DNA of 64,000 nt, taken from positions 6,586,539 through 6,650,538 of the forward strand of contig NC_133218.1 in the NCBI RefSeq assembly GCF_040436345.1. The letters run 5' to 3'. Source of the stretch: Pagrus major (Eukaryota; Chordata; Actinopteri; Spariformes; Sparidae). Both the position numbers and the translations under genes were made by a program. Of this stretch, positions 45,401 to 58,099 are shown in pieces; position 1 is the stretch's first letter; each line of letters starts with the position of its first letter. The notes under the pieces are model-generated. The model worked only from the letters and a program-made list of their open reading frames with translations, did no database searches and was not told where the DNA came from.

Positions 45401-46228
45401 TGGCTACAGGGTACCGAAGGGAACTAACATCATTCTGAACACCGGCCACATGCACCGGACAGAGTTTTTCAACAAACCCGATGAATTCAGACTTGAAAAC
45501 TTTGAAAAAAATGTGAGTTGATGTATATTTTTGACTAGATAAAGTCAATTTATCAATCCTTAAAGCCTATTTTGTCATCCAACATTTTCACTATGAACAA
45601 TGGTAACATGAGTAGAGACACAATTTTCTGACAAAGTTCGAATAATTTGGGATATTTCACTTATTCTTATTTAATTCTTGCTTTTCTCACTGGTTTGAAG
45701 TGGGCGGGGCTCAGCTGAAAAAGCTGATGTCACATATTTCTGTGCACTTATCAAGATCCAGCAACAGTTGAATCAGAATCTGATCAACTAGTCGGCTGTT
45801 TGTTTAAATTGCCACTGACAATGAAGTCTGATAAGACCACTGCACCACAGTCCTGATGAAGCACAGAAGCATCAAACTAATAATAAGTTAAATCTAAATT
45901 AGTTGTTTTCTTTATGTCATGAATATTTATGTTATAGAAACTAACCCTCTCCTCTGTCCTCCCTCAGGCTCCTCGACGTTACTTCCAGCCGTTTGGGTCA
46001 GGACCTCGTGCCTGCGTCGGTAAGCACATCGCCATGGTGATGATGAAATCCATCCTGGTAACGCTGCTCTCCCAGTACTCTGTTTGTCCCCATGAGGGCT
46101 TGACCCTGGACTGCCTCCCACAGACCAACAACCTCTCCCAGCAGCCTGTGGAGCATCAGCAGGAGGCAGAATCTCATCTCAGCATGAGATTCTTACCCAG
46201 ACAGAGAGGCAGCTGGCAAACACTCTGA
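42470..46228 (+). CDS. cyp19a1a: Aromatase (CYP19A1), gonadal type, complete in 9 coding exons
   Basis: Cytochrome P450 of the endoplasmic reticulum that converts C19 androgens to C18 oestrogens; in fish the a-type paralogue is the main ovarian enzyme. Exons: 42470-42665, 42770-42920, 43494-43648, 43752-43916, 44064-44178, 44284-44395, 44528-44690, 45271-45512, 45968-46228; total 1,560 nt, 519 residues plus stop. A membrane anchor lies at about residues 38-56 ([14 protein letters not shown]). The I-helix is [13 protein letters not shown] with D321/T322, the K-helix ExxR is E374-R377 (ECLR), and the haem loop is [11 protein letters not shown] with C449. These align with human D309/T310, R365 and C437 at a constant offset of 12. 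All key residues are present. The a-type (not brain b-type) call rests on synteny with gldn/dmxl2 and on sequence recall. Introns are GT-AG except intron 7, which has a GC donor. Confidence 0.97.
42921..43493 (+). other. cyp19a1a intron 2
   Basis: 573-bp A/T-rich intron with several ATTAATGAG/TGAATAA words; no exon or clear element recognised. Confidence 0.6.
44691..44692 (+). other. cyp19a1a: GC splice donor of cyp19a1a intron 7
   Basis: Exon 7 ends ACAGTTATAG and is followed by GCAAGTAGC. Exon 8 begins GTGACAGACAG after TTGTAG, so the split Gly codon in VIGDRQLQ is restored only with this GC donor. The remaining donor bases (AAGT) are optimal. Confidence 0.85.
44691..45270 (+). other. cyp19a1a intron 7 with a repeat end
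   Basis: 580-bp intron that begins with GC. Around 45115-45150 it contains GCTCAGTTGCCAGTTTATTA followed by GGTACAGC, resembling the TTATTAGGTACACC terminal sequence of a common fish DNA transposon; the same type of end bounds the element at 57688-59310. Confidence 0.55.
45513..45967 (+). other. cyp19a1a intron 8
   Basis: 455-bp intron with a good pyrimidine-rich acceptor (CCTCTCCTCTGTCCTCCCTCAG split across the end). Nothing else recognised. Confidence 0.6.
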
Positions 46229-46337
46229 GACTCATTTGTACCGACGCATTCAAACAGAATACATACATACACTATATTATCCTCTTCATCTGTATTATCT
46301 TATGACTGTACAAAGCTAACTATTATATTTTGTTTGT

Positions 46338-46343
46338 ATTAAA
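46338..46343 (+). terminator. cyp19a1a: Candidate polyadenylation signal of cyp19a1a
   Basis: ATTAAA 110 bp after the TGA stop, followed by a T/GT-containing stretch. It would give a short 3'UTR of about 130 nt. No AATAAA lies between the stop codon and this point. Confidence 0.5.
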
Positions 46344-46369
46344 GTTGTATTATTTGAAATCCATTATGT

Positions 46370-48287
46370 GACATGTAAATTTAAACATGCTACCACTGAA
46401 GTAAACGTAAATTATTGTGCCAATGTTTTGTTTTGTCCTTTTTTGGGGTCATTTCTCTTTTTTCGTGCATTCAAAAAAAAACAAGAACTAATTGCGTTTA
46501 CATTTTCTATCTAATTCCATCTAATAAGTTCAATGTTATGTTGCTGAATAATTAAATACCTCAGCCTGATTACATTAAATTAAGACTTGTACAGAAACCT
46601 TATGCATTTAATCTTTTATTACATATAAAGTTATGGGGAACTTCTACATAAACATGCATTTTTCTAGTCTATACAAAAGTAATGTATTTCAAACTGGTTA
46701 TTCCATCTGCTGTAATAAATAACACATCTAGTGATTTGACTGATACACCGTGAATCAACATGATAGAAAAACCTTCATTAACACTGAAATTATGTAATAG
46801 AATAAGATGGTAAATTTAAATGTAATGAAAATACTAAAAGTGATTGTTAAAGGCAAATTATTTTATAAAGTTTAAATGTAATCACATATATTTAGACTAG
46901 AAAATATCAGGAGCATTTTCCAGATTAAAAAGTAGAACTTGGTGTAGAAATTCTTCTGTTCTTTGTTTTTTAAATCCTTCACTAGACCAACTCTACTGGT
47001 GGCACGGGGCCGAAAGCTGTCTCAAAATGGCCCTTTGATCCATTTGTTTAAAGGCTAATTAGCCCATTCATTAGTTATGCCTGTAGCTAAACTCTAATTT
47101 CTTGAAAAAGTTTTAACCAAGGCTGTTTAAGCAGGGTGAATTTATGAGAATCAAACTAACAACAGACAGATTAAAGATAATTTTTTCTGTAAGTATACAA
47201 CGGCTCTTTTTCAAATGTGAAAACTAATTAGCAAAGAGGACGGGAAAAAAGTGTAAAAAAAGTTTTAAAACATTTCAATTCTAAGCTTTACGGGTCAGAC
47301 ATAGTGAAAGTAGCTAAAAGTCTGGCACTTTGGTACTTGACTTCTAAAGAAGAAATTGAATCTGCCTGTGCTACACAAACACACTTAAAAAAAATTAACT
47401 CACCATTTTATTCTGTTTTTTTTATTTTAATGCAATTTTAGCTGCATTGTCTCTGAAAAGTGCTCTTTAAATAAAGTGTATTTTAACTACGAGAAGTTTA
47501 TGAGGATTTCTAAAATTATTTACTTTAAGAGTAAAAACTACAGCTTTAAACGTCACATATTAATGAGCAGGAATGGTGCAAGCATGCATATCAGATAAAG
47601 AGAGTAAAAATATATTGCTCTCTGTCTCTTCTTATTTTGTATTTGCAAATATCAGTCAGCAGAGGGCTCTGCAGCACACAACACAACACGACGATGTGAT
47701 CTTCAGCACAGCCAAATATAGAACCAATCTGTTCATTATTGCTCTGCCTGTGGGCAAACGTGGCAATACATTTTCACCCACAGATGTTTCAATTTGTATT
47801 GCTTCCACTCTCTAAACACCCAGACTTTCAAAGGATTATTCAGACAGACCATGGGGGCTCCAATTACAAACATATTTGCTCAGTCGTGTGTTTGAAAGAA
47901 ACAGAGGAGGCACTGAGGACGAGAAAATACGCATGTAGAGGAGGTTTTTGGCTGTGCGGTGCTTTTCCTCCAGAGATCAGGTGTCTATCAGTGATGCAAC
48001 ACACTGAAACATCTAAAATAAGAGTCTCAATTTCACTGACACGCAATCACCTGGAAGCTGCTTGTGCTGATTACAGTGATTAGAATCTGTTAGGAGAAAC
48101 ACACACAAGTGCTTGGTAGGCTAATCAATATCTGCAACAGACAGTTTCACCACCTCTGCAACAAGGTTATGGCTGTATGTGTGAGCCGTAAGTGTGTGTG
48201 TGTATACTGCATTAGTCTGCCTTTAGACTCAAGCTTTGTCATAATTATGTTTTTTCTCTGTAAAACGTTTTTTTTAAAGTGCTATTT

Positions 48288-48290
<3 letters not shown>
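46370..48290. other. Intergenic, nothing recognised
   Basis: AT-rich DNA downstream of cyp19a1a. No exon with splice sites, no repeat borders and no RNA gene recognised. Confidence 0.55.

Positions 48291-48294
<4 letters not shown>

Positions 48295-48360
<66 letters not shown>
48295..48360 (+). repeat. (TG)33 microsatellite
   Basis: 66 bp of pure TG, the longest simple repeat in the window, preceded by an imperfect TTTGTG run. It creates a spurious all-Cys/Val open frame that is not a gene. Confidence 0.98.
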
Positions 48361-48365
<5 letters not shown>

Positions 48366-48639
48366 AGGTGTCGCGGGACATAGCGGATGAATCACTATTC
48401 TCATTAACCCCAGTCTCATCCCTGGGCTCCATGAGGATGGAAATCATCTCATTTTCACTGCAGTAGCTCTGACTGCATTTAGTTAGAAGTATCTTGTAGA
48501 TTTCCCCGGAAAACAATCATTTCAACAAAATTCTCCCTGTAAACCTTAAAGCCACTATTGAGAGTAAGAATATCAATAAGTAAATAGAAGAAAAAAAGGG
48601 AAATATTGAGCTGAATATCCAGTAAATCTGTTGCTACTT

Positions 48640-48790
48640 GACATGTTGATGAAGGTTCTCAGTCATCAGGGTCATGGTAATTCTAAGCGCTGTATCGTAG
48701 GCAGCTGGACCTGTGTCAGTTTCTGGAAGATGTTTCACCTCTCATCCAAGAGGCCTCTTCAGTTCTAACTAACTGGAAGGGAGTTCAGGC
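48640..48790. repeat. Fragment of a dispersed fish repeat
   Basis: GATGTTTCACCTCTCATCCA followed by AGAGGCCTCTTCAGTTCTAA is a string I recognise from many fish genomes (retroelement-derived; family uncertain, possibly Penelope-like). Borders approximate. Confidence 0.5.
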
Positions 48791-49084
48791 TTTTTAAACT
48801 CAGTGTGGGCGTGCTACTAGGTTCCTCACATTTGCAGCATGTTACTCTTCTTAAATCCTTTGAGAGCTGATCATTGATAAGGTCAAATGAGGATCAACAG
48901 ACGTGGTGATTTAAGTTTTAAAGTGCCACTTCCAACAACATCTGTCATTTTTGTTAGCACTTACTACAGTTGAGAGATGCTCCCGGGTGAAAAGATGCCT
49001 TAATTATCACTTCCTTATGTAAGGGCCTTATACTGTCACTTCAATCACCATCAGCATCTATCCATCTATCTGTCCATCTGTCTG

Positions 49085-49880
49085 ACCAGGGATGGAATGT
49101 GTACTAGAATACTTCCCTCAAGTTAAAGTAAAGTGACTCGTATAAAAATTAAAAATGAAAGAAAAAAGTGAGTAAAGAGTAAACATTACTGCGAGGGATG
49201 AGGTGTATGAAGACAATGGTGTTATATGACAGAATATTTAGTTAAAGAACACCTTTAAGCCACAAAAACAAGAGCATGATCGTGTCAGTTTATACACTAA
49301 AGGAACAACATTGTGCCTTTTAGGAGTACAATCTGCACCGGCAAGCCTTATCGTCCAAACCACCAATAAATTCCCTTTTCTATAGACGGACATTTGCAAC
49401 CTGTGCGTTAGGGGTGGGCGATATATCGAATATAAGCAATATGGGGGTGGGGTTGTGATGCTAGCACACTGGCAAAAATCAATAAAGATATATAAACGTG
49501 CCACGATGACACACACACAGACTCACAAGGTGAAAGCCGACGCTGTCGTGGCTGGTAAAAATAATGTTTGCCTGAGTGGTAAGCATGCCCACACAAACAC
49601 ACACACGTTACATGGATAAGGACAAAGTGTCGCTCACTCTGGTGCACCCATACGAACTGCCATAAACACAGATATATATATATACATATCACAGGTTTCC
49701 TCTTCTAAATACACAAGCTAAGTACTCAGTTACATTTCTGTCTTTCTTTTACAGGGATTACATGTAAGTGTAAGTAATAAATAAACTTGCAGTAATTTAC
49801 ATGAAATCAAGTACAAGTACCTCAAAATTGTAATTAAGTACAGTACTTGAGTAAATATCCTTAATATGACATCACTTCAC
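49085..49880. repeat. Probable AAGTAC-type MITE
   Basis: Left GGGATGGAATGTGTACTAGA and CTCAAGTTAAAGTAAAGT; right AAATCAAGTACAAGTACCTC and TAAGTACAGTACTTGAGTAA. It belongs to the same word family as 24946-25665. A GGGGTGGGCGATATATCGAA fragment near 49410 suggests a second element inside it. Borders approximate. Confidence 0.45.
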
Positions 49881-50746
49881 GAGTCCCATAAACTGATTAA
49901 ACAAAAGTCATCCTATTGATTTCTTTTCTCTTGTCTTTATTTGCATATGTTTGATACTGAGTTAATCCAAAAGTAACGGAATGTAATGTCAATTTTCAGA
50001 AAAGATTTAGGGGGTGTTAATATTTCTCTGTTGTTTCAAACACACAGTACCACACACACAAACATGACCATGCTACACATAGTTGTTGATGGTCTCATTT
50101 GAAGAGTTAAACCCATCAGTGACGTTGGTGTAGTCACCGGTCTGTACGTCATTCTGACAGAACTTTCAGACAGAATGTTCACCCAAAGTTCAGCCTGGAA
50201 ATAATGGGTTTCAGACGTTCTGTCTGAAAGGCCCGTAAGAGTCCTTGTCAGTCTGCTCTGTACATAATACAACCAGTCCACTGAATCTCTTCACCAAGCA
50301 TCTAAGTGCTCTAAAGCTCTTGAGCTTGATGAGCGCTCTGCAGTGACAGCTGTGACATAGACTGTCTGAAACAACAGAAAGGTCGTGCACACCTCAGTGA
50401 AGGTAAAAGTTCTAAATATAGAAGTCACAGCTGGAGGACGCTGAGCCTGTTGATCACACAACATCCTGGGTTTGATTTGGGTCACTTAGCATGCTCTCTG
50501 TTCGGTGCATCAAAGATTATTGTAGATGTGAGCTTTTTTCATTTCTTGATTTCTAATCCTTACCCTAATCCATAATAAATATCCTTGAGCTTTTTTGCAT
50601 TCCCGACCTATGTGATCACCCTCTTCACACACCCCCACAACACCTGGCTAGTCAACATTTCCAACCTTGTATCTATCTTTTACATGTTGATTAACTGCCT
50701 CTGAGCCTCGCATCATATTTACCACTTCACATTTAGCTCAGTTGTA
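49881..50746. other. Intergenic, nothing recognised
   Basis: No gene, splice-bounded exon or well-defined repeat was recognised. Confidence 0.5.
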
Positions 50747-51020
50747 TAGAAACGAAGAGTCTGAGGCCACATTTGCAGCTCTGTGAGGTTGCTTTAAGCT
50801 AAATGCTAATGTCAGCATGCTCAAAATGATAATGCTAACATGCTGATCATTTGCAGGGAGGTTTACCATGTTCACCATCGTAGTTTAGCATGTAAGCATG
50901 AGAGTATTTCCTAATTAGCACTTAAGACCAAGTTGAAGCCGATGAGAATGCCATTGCGTTTGCACATATTTGGTCATACAAGTACTGGAAAAATGTTTTT
51001 AAAGTTTTAATTGATGATGG
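50747..51020. repeat. Dispersed percomorph repeat rich in GCTAACATGCTG
   Basis: Contains GCTAAATGCTAATGTCAGCA, ATAATGCTAACATGCTGATC, TACCATGTTCACCATCGTAG and TTAGCATGTAAGCATGAG, a familiar series in interspersed repeats of spiny-rayed fish. Ends not precisely defined. Confidence 0.6.
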
Positions 51021-52980
51021 CGCTAAATCAAAGTCCACCGAAGTTATTACAATGTAACACATCATACCCTCATACCTAAAATAACTGAAAAGGGTGATTG
51101 TCAGTGTCTCTCAAAATGACATCTATCACTGTTCCCAAAGCAACATGACCTTTGCAGCGTAACAGTGGACCTTTGTCATGCATTTGAAGTTTGGTTAGGT
51201 TTAGGAGAACATCTTGGTTTGGGTTAAATTACTACCTTACTTCTTGTTACAGAAGTTACCTTGTCACAAACATACCTACGTTAACAAAGTAACTTATGTT
51301 ACCTTGTGTAGATGACGTTACTTCACTGCGTTTGTGAATTCAAAAAACTTAATTGTTAACTTTTGGTTTCACACTGGACACGAACAATTGTCTCCTGATC
51401 GTCCTTCCCCGACCTTCGTAAATGGACTTTTCACTCTTTAGGCTGAAGATAAACTTGCTTTTAACAAGTCATTCGGGTGAGCATAAGGGCTGGCTCGCTT
51501 AGGGATGTCACAGGATCAGGAGTCAATAAGCATGTCAGTCAATAGCACAACAAGCTAACGTGTGCCATCTAGTGGTATCCTCCAGAATCATGCGTAGTAT
51601 ATAAATGAGTATGTGAACAACTATGTTCACGACACAGCCAGTTGTCAATGTGGACAAAAGCAAATAAATCTTCTGCCTTATATGACTTTCCTCACGTCCT
51701 TCTTATCAGCTGTCATAATTAGTATAGCCACTAGAGGTTGCTGCGTAACAATAAACGTAAATATAGGTCGATTTTTCTGATGAGGCTCAGGAAATCACAT
51801 GGATACAGAAATATGTTGACATCATTCATTCTGGACCAAAGTGGTGGACCAATCAGCCACAGACCAACACTCCTGACAATGATGGGTTTCATGATGTCAT
51901 CATCAAATGCAGTATCGACGATTTCCCTGAGTTTGAGGACTCAGAGGGTCTTCATGATGCATTCTGGTGCATGTCTTAAACTCTGAAATCTACATGTAAA
52001 TGACAGATGTCATTGTCAGGGCAGAAAAAGTGCTGAACTTTTTTTAAAATCGATCTGAATCAGGACCTTAAAAAGTCAAATTGAATGATGAATTTGGAGA
52101 ATTGTGACACCCCTATCCCTAACCATGCTACTAGCCTGGCAAATAATCCATTCTTACTTTCTTAAAAGTTTTTCTGTCTGTCTTTAAAAAAGAAAACATT
52201 GTGTTGCCTGTCAAAATTCAGGTAGTTTCAGCTGCGTAGTGCAGAAAATGTGAAGAGGTCGGGTATAAAGAGTACATACTGAGCTAATCTGGCTCCAAGC
52301 TGTGGGATATCAGGCATCTGCTAAATAGATCTGTGGTAACTTTCACTTCAAGTCTACTACGGGGACTGTGGTGTGTGTGTGTGTATGTGTGTCTTTGTCT
52401 GTGTATTTGTGTGTGTTTCAGTGGAGGAAATATTCTTAAAAGGGGAACTGAATAATACTTGTGGTTTCAAACTGTGTCAGCCTTGCCTGCTTCTGGCAGA
52501 AAGGTCGCCAGTGTGTCTGTCAGAGATGGCAGTTTAATCATGGCAGTGTCCTCTAAAGTGAGAGTTTTCACACTTTGAAACACTTTTTGTGCTATTCTAA
52601 GGTCGGGCACCTCAAATGAAATATGCAACTCCACAACACAGAACTGCATTTTCCTTGGAGCAGAGAGCGGCATCACTGTGAGGTTTTAAGGTATTATAAC
52701 AGCACGCCTTGCAGAATCTGGTGCACTTCTTTGAAATATTCAGTCTGTTCCTTCTCGTAAAGAAGTCCATGGTTCTTCATTTGTGGTTTTCGCTAGTCAC
52801 ATGATGTATACTTTCCCTCTCGTTCCATTTATTTCCATTGCTGCATGACAGATTTATAGAGGCAGGATGCCAGACGGCTTTTAAAATAACTCAGACGTAA
52901 GAGCCTCGCAGCAAAAAGTTTAGACTGACCTGCATCGTGCCCTGATAGACAATCTGATTGATTACATGCTGCTTGCTGCC
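51021..52980. other. Intergenic with repeat fragments
   Basis: Around 51190-51240 it contains GTTTGGTTAGGTTTAGGAGA and CTTGGTTTGGGTT, part of a common fish repeat whose core also resembles the minisatellite unit at 58100. No gene recognised. Confidence 0.5.
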
Positions 52981-53021
52981 CACACACACACACACACACA
53001 CACGCACTCACACACACACAC
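52981..53021 (+). repeat. (CA)n microsatellite, interrupted
   Basis: About 20 CA units interrupted by one CGCACT. Confidence 0.95.
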
Positions 53022-53568
53022 AAATGTTGTGCTAAAATTCTCAAATGCCAGTGGCCATATTGTCTCTCTGTTTTAGTCCCCTGCTGGATTACTGCTTCAT
53101 TATAAGAGAGCCTTGGTTGCCATGGAAACATCTACCAGTAAGGGTCAACAATGCACTCATCTCTCTACATCATCGGTTCATTGTCAGTGTGAATTGTACC
53201 TCCTACAGTTGGCAATGACACTGATCTTCGTGATGCTGTGGGACATTTAGCTTGTTGGTATGTTTCTCAGCCTCACAGTGTGTTCATATGAGCTTCATAT
53301 TCCAGCTCTTTGGACACAAGAAAATATTTTTTCCTTTTTATAAAGTAGCCCGACTCCCCTTGAACCAGAAGTGAATCTCTTTCATTGGGCGAGTCTGTCT
53401 GAAGAGGCCCAGACTGGAAGGCTCTCTGCCAGCAAAGGCACTGGATCACAGGGAAACTCTCACTTCATGGCCTTCTCATGTGGCTCGCTTTGCAAAGTCA
53501 GCTCATTTGTTTCTCATTGAACATCAGAGGAGGGTGGTGCTGCTCATCATTACAGGAAGAGCTTCCTC

Positions 53569-53590
53569 TTCTTCTTCTTCTTCTTCTTCT
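53569..53590 (+). repeat. (TTC)7 microsatellite
   Basis: Short pyrimidine-only triplet run in a C/T-rich stretch. Confidence 0.9.
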
Positions 53591-53739
53591 TTCTCCTTTT
53601 ATTCCTCCTTTGAGCCAGCCTGGAGGTTTCAGTTTGAGGCTGCAGTGTCTTTTTTTTTTCTGCCCACCCTTTTGATGTCGAAATCAAATTACATTAGTGT
53701 CTCACTGAGGATGGGTCATTACCACTGATGCAGAGTAAT

Positions 53740-54690
53740 TAAAAGGTACATGTATTCTTGAATACGATTCAAAGACACTTCTACTTTGAGGTATTTACAT
53801 TTTATACTGACTCGACTCTTATTACTTTATAGTTGTAGCACCCAGCCCACATCAACTCTTTAGACACCAAATATACAGCTAAAGTGTTGAAACCTTTTTC
53901 ATAAAACAACCTCAATTCTTAATTATAACATTACGTTGCAAAGAAAGAAGATTGTCTCCTTTGTCTCAGCGTAAATAAAACCTTCAGCAAAAAAGTTTCA
54001 CTTCGTCCAACACTTACTGTACCGCCTTACCAGCAGACTTGTCACTTCTACATATACTGCTTTACACTTCTACTATTTAAGAGAAAAATATACTTTCACT
54101 CCACTGTATCTATCTGATAATTATAGCTATAAGTTGCTCGAATTAGAGACTAACAACAGAAAAAAATATCTGATCCGTTTATTAGACTATATTTTGCATT
54201 AATTATCTAAGTCTGCAAAGTAACTAGTAACTTAAAAAACCTAAAGTAAAAAGTGCAGTATTTGCCTCCAACAGGTATTGGGGTAGAAGTTAAGCAGCAT
54301 AAAATGGAAATACTCAATATTTTTTAAAGGTGTACTCAATAACATCACTTAGAGTAGTACTCCAAGGTAGAAACTTTCCACCTCTGTCTCCCACAGTCCA
54401 AAGACATGCTGGTTAGTAAACTGGTGCCTCTAACTGGCCTGTAGGTGTTATAGTGTGTCACACTGGTGACCTGTCAGGAGTGAAGCCGCCTCCGGCCCAC
54501 AGGTTCCTGCCCCATGTTACCCTGCAGAGGATAGATTGTGGATCGCTGGATTTTACTACCTAATAGAAAATAATATACTTAGAATTTGCTTGGCTGTGAC
54601 TAGCTATTGAAAAGCTACATACTGATGAATGAATCAGTAATTGTTATTTGTGAAGTATTTTGCTGATAATATATCTAATAATATATCAGT
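53740..54690. repeat. Mosaic of dispersed fish repeats
   Basis: 53740-54385 has AAGTAC-type words (CACTTCTACTTTGAGG, ACTTTCACTCCACTGTATCT, AAAAAGTGCAGTATTTG, AACTTTCCACCTCTG). 54388-54545 then matches another frequent fish repeat: CCACAGTCCAAAGACATGCT, GTGACCTGTCAGGAGTGAAG, TTACCCTGCAGAGGATAGAT. Borders approximate. Confidence 0.5.
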
Positions 54691-55112
54691 AAAGGGAGGG
54701 TTCAGCCCAAAATCCCAAATTTTTTTTTTTCTTATTACCTGTAGTTCCTTGTATTCATATTAAAAATAACAAATGTAAGTTCCGTAAGTCACGTAACTTT
54801 AACAAGTGATGTTAGAGGGGAACCTACGACTTTGAAGTGTTGGGCCCCTGACCAGGCTGGCCCTGTCACGATCAAGAGCCTCTCATCCAAACTGGGTCAT
54901 GATTTCTGGAAAGACACATTGCTGTTGAGTTTTTCAAAAGTATTTTTATGGCGCTTTGAGTACAACAAACCCAAAGCCATCTATATTTGAGAGAAGGCAG
55001 ACATCTCCTCCAAAACTCAGCATCTCACATAAAGACAAAATGGCAAAATTGCACTTTAGGTAAGAATGAAAATATGTAGTTTGCATTTTTGGGTGAACTG
55101 TCCCTTCAAGTA
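54690..55112. repeat. MITE with GGGTTCAGCCC/GGGTGAACT ends
   Basis: Left AAAGGGAGGGTTCAGCCCAA. The right, on the opposite strand, reads TTGAAGGGACAGTTCACCCA. About 420 bp with inverted ends and no coding capacity; it is related in its ends to the GTTCACCC family but has a different interior. Confidence 0.6.
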
Positions 55113-55725
55113 AGATTCTGAATGCAGGACCTCGACTTGTATTGTGGCACTGGAAATGAACCCTTCTTCCCCCTGTGGTCATTATCTCCTATTAGTGTAG
55201 TGCCGTTGGTTTGTCCTATCGTGCAGAGAAATGGAGATTTGACAGTAGCTTGTAGTTATACAAGCAAAAGAAACTTACAAACTAAATGGACCCAAAGTAC
55301 CGAGGGCAGATTTACAGAGATGCTGATGACGGTGATTATGTCAGAAACTGAATTACTGAGGCTTTGACAAAAACTCAAGAGCTCTCATGCGAAGGCCAGG
55401 GGGACTGAAGTGTGCGCAAGAATAATACTCTGTTTCACTTTTATTGTGACCTTGTAACTTTTGATTAAAATAAATGTCTATGTATTTTTTTCTAGTAAAC
55501 CAAGATAGCGTGGACTTACTTCCCTTTTATGTTTCTGTGTCTCAGGGCAATAGCAGTGTTTTTATTCATGTTCATACAACCTACACACACACACACAGAC
55601 ACACACACTCCATTTCCCATCAGGTTGAAGAAATACACAGCTATATTGCTAGGATCAAAGTAGCTCAGCTTGTTGTGATTACTGGCATATCTTTTTTGTC
55701 ACTGCAATATTGCATAAGACAGTAC

Positions 55726-55739
55726 ACACACACACACAC

Positions 55740-55772
<33 letters not shown>
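55726..55772 (+). repeat. (CA)n microsatellite, interrupted
   Basis: About 22 CA units with one CTAA interruption; a shorter CA run lies at 55584-55610. Confidence 0.95.
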
Positions 55773-55773
<1 letters not shown>

Positions 55774-56585
55774 ACACGCAAATGCACACAGTGTCGAAGA
55801 TAAGTCAGCCTTGGGCAGTGGGCAGGCAGGCTAATGCCATCTGGTGCCCAGTGCTCACGCTGAGCAACAGTCAGCTCCACACCTGGGAGATGGTATCGCC
55901 TGCAACTGTTGTTGGACCACCGACTGAACGCCCACCTGCCCCCACACTCATGACTCTGAGCTTTATGTCGTCTCACAGGCTGCAGACAGAAAGTAATTCA
56001 AGTTGATTACAAGCTAAACCAACCCTAAGAAGTTATTACACATCGTCAACGTCACCAGCCTGTCGTGCTGAATATCACAGAGCTGTTTTGTGATGAAGTG
56101 ACTGACTTCATACATCGTGTCCCAGAATGCCTCTGTTTGTTTCTTGTTTTCAGAAAGAGGGTAAGATTCCCGATGCTGCAAGTCACAACCTTTACTCAAA
56201 ACACAGCGTCTTGCTGCTTTAAGTGGGTGGAGAAACTGTTATATATCTTCTACAATAATAACTTCTTTCTGCATGCTTGTTGAATGTGTAACGTGGTGAG
56301 TCAACAAAGATTCTGTTGTTGTTGTCTGATTCTGATGCCAAAACTTAACATTGATTGCTAAAAATCTAATGCAGCTGTGCTGAAAGTGCTCAGAGACACT
56401 GCCTGTGTTTGCTTTGCCAGTAACATGGGAGTGATTTAACCCAGAACTGCAAAAGATATGACCAAAAAATGTTGTCAGAACAAGCTGTAAACACAACGTG
56501 TTAGCAAGCAGTCGACTATATAAATCGAGCAGAGGTAAAACAGTAGTGTTCATTTGGAGTAGGTGTTTTTTGTTTGTTTGCTTTT

Positions 56586-57190
56586 CTTAAAGGAACAGTT
56601 CGCCCACAAATTAAAATCTTGTCTATATCTGCTCACCCCCATACAGCTGGAAAGTCAAGGGACATTTCGTAGTCCACAAAACATTTCTGGAGCTTCACAA
56701 CAATTCAGTGTTGCAGCATTCTCAAACAACCGAAGTACGTCGGGACTTGTTTCAAAATGGAAACCATACAGCTTGTCTGGCGCAATCCAAGTGACCGGAA
56801 GCCCCGATATCCAAACTCGATTTGAAAAGACGTTAGTTATAACCTTTTTTAAGCTGAAATCTTCACCTTAGCTGCGAAGCTATAAGTGTCAGCAAGCACC
56901 CCGTCTGAAGGAGTAGATCACATAATTTCAAATCAATTTGGGATCGTAGGGCTCCTGGAGACTTGGATTAAAGGAGATGAGCTGTATAGAGTCATTTTTA
57001 GGTTTTTTTCCATCATTTTTTCTGTTTTAAAACAAGTTCCCAGCTACTTCAGTTGTTTAGGGGAATGCTACAACGCTGTTTTGCTGTGAAGCTCCAGAAA
57101 TGTTTTGTGGACTACAAAACTTCACTTGGCTTTCCATCAGTATGTGGGTCAGTAGATAAAGATAATGAATTTTCATTTTTTGGGTGAATT
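56586..57190. repeat. Nearly full-length GTTCACCC-type MITE
   Basis: Left CTTAAAGGAACAGTTCGCCC, then GGAGCTTCACAACAATTCAG and CATTCTCAAACAACCGAAG. Near the right: TTCAGTTGTTTAGGGGAATG, GAAGCTCCAGAAATGTTTTG and ATTTTTTGGGTGAATT. The arms are inverted relative to each other, as in the copy at 38387-38948. The right tip is decayed. Confidence 0.75.
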
Positions 57191-58099
57191 TGAAATTTGA
57201 AATTGTGTCTCTGGCCACCCATCCATATTCACTCACATTTTAGTTCTGCTTTTGTCAGAGGGGATTATCTGTCTCTTTAGCTGCTAAATGATCCACTATT
57301 GTTCACCAACTAGTCATTAACTCGGTCTGTCTGCAGTTTGTTGAATGCAATTAGCACATATTAGCTTTACCAGGGCTTTTTCTTTTAAAATAGCTGCCTG
57401 CTGCTGGAAACCAAGTTGATGGAGCGAGAGTGAACTAAAACCATATCTGAATAATAATGCACTTTAAAGCAGGCACTCAAGGACACACTGCCATTCTGAA
57501 TTTCAGAATTGGCATTCATAAGCTGAGTGATCAGACAATCAAAGCCAGAGGGAAAATATGGACACTCTGAAAATAATGCTTTGATATTATTTTTTGCTTT
57601 GAAAAGGCTTCTGTTTGACGGCTGGAGCATCCCTGAACATTTTTAAAACACAAGTAAGTCTCTGCAACAAAGGGAACAAATACACTTCTGAGCAACTTTT
57701 TTAGGTACACCCATACAGTCCAATGCAATACCTTCACAAAGCTTAAAATGGCCATTTGTTTTTGTCAAAATTTCATAGAGGTGTTAACTCATATATGTAT
57801 ACTGCGGTCATAGTTAGTAGTGGTGTTTTACTGGACTGCATGATATTGAAATGTATTTCTGATATCTTTTCCCATCACATTCGTAAATGGTGTAAAACAG
57901 CACAATATCACCATATTGATGTTCCTGGAAAATCATTATCAGTGTTGTCACCAGGTTCATCATTGCAACTAACCAGTCACATTTTTGTAATATCATAGCT
58001 TTGCAACTTGGGAAAAGACCAGAAAAATGCACACATTAGAGACGCCATCTTTTGTAACACGTTAACATTGTGAAAGGGTCTATTTTAGCCCAAACCATG

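Noticed and set aside
48109..48390. Cys/Val-repeat open frame
   Set aside because: Translation of the (TG)33 microsatellite.
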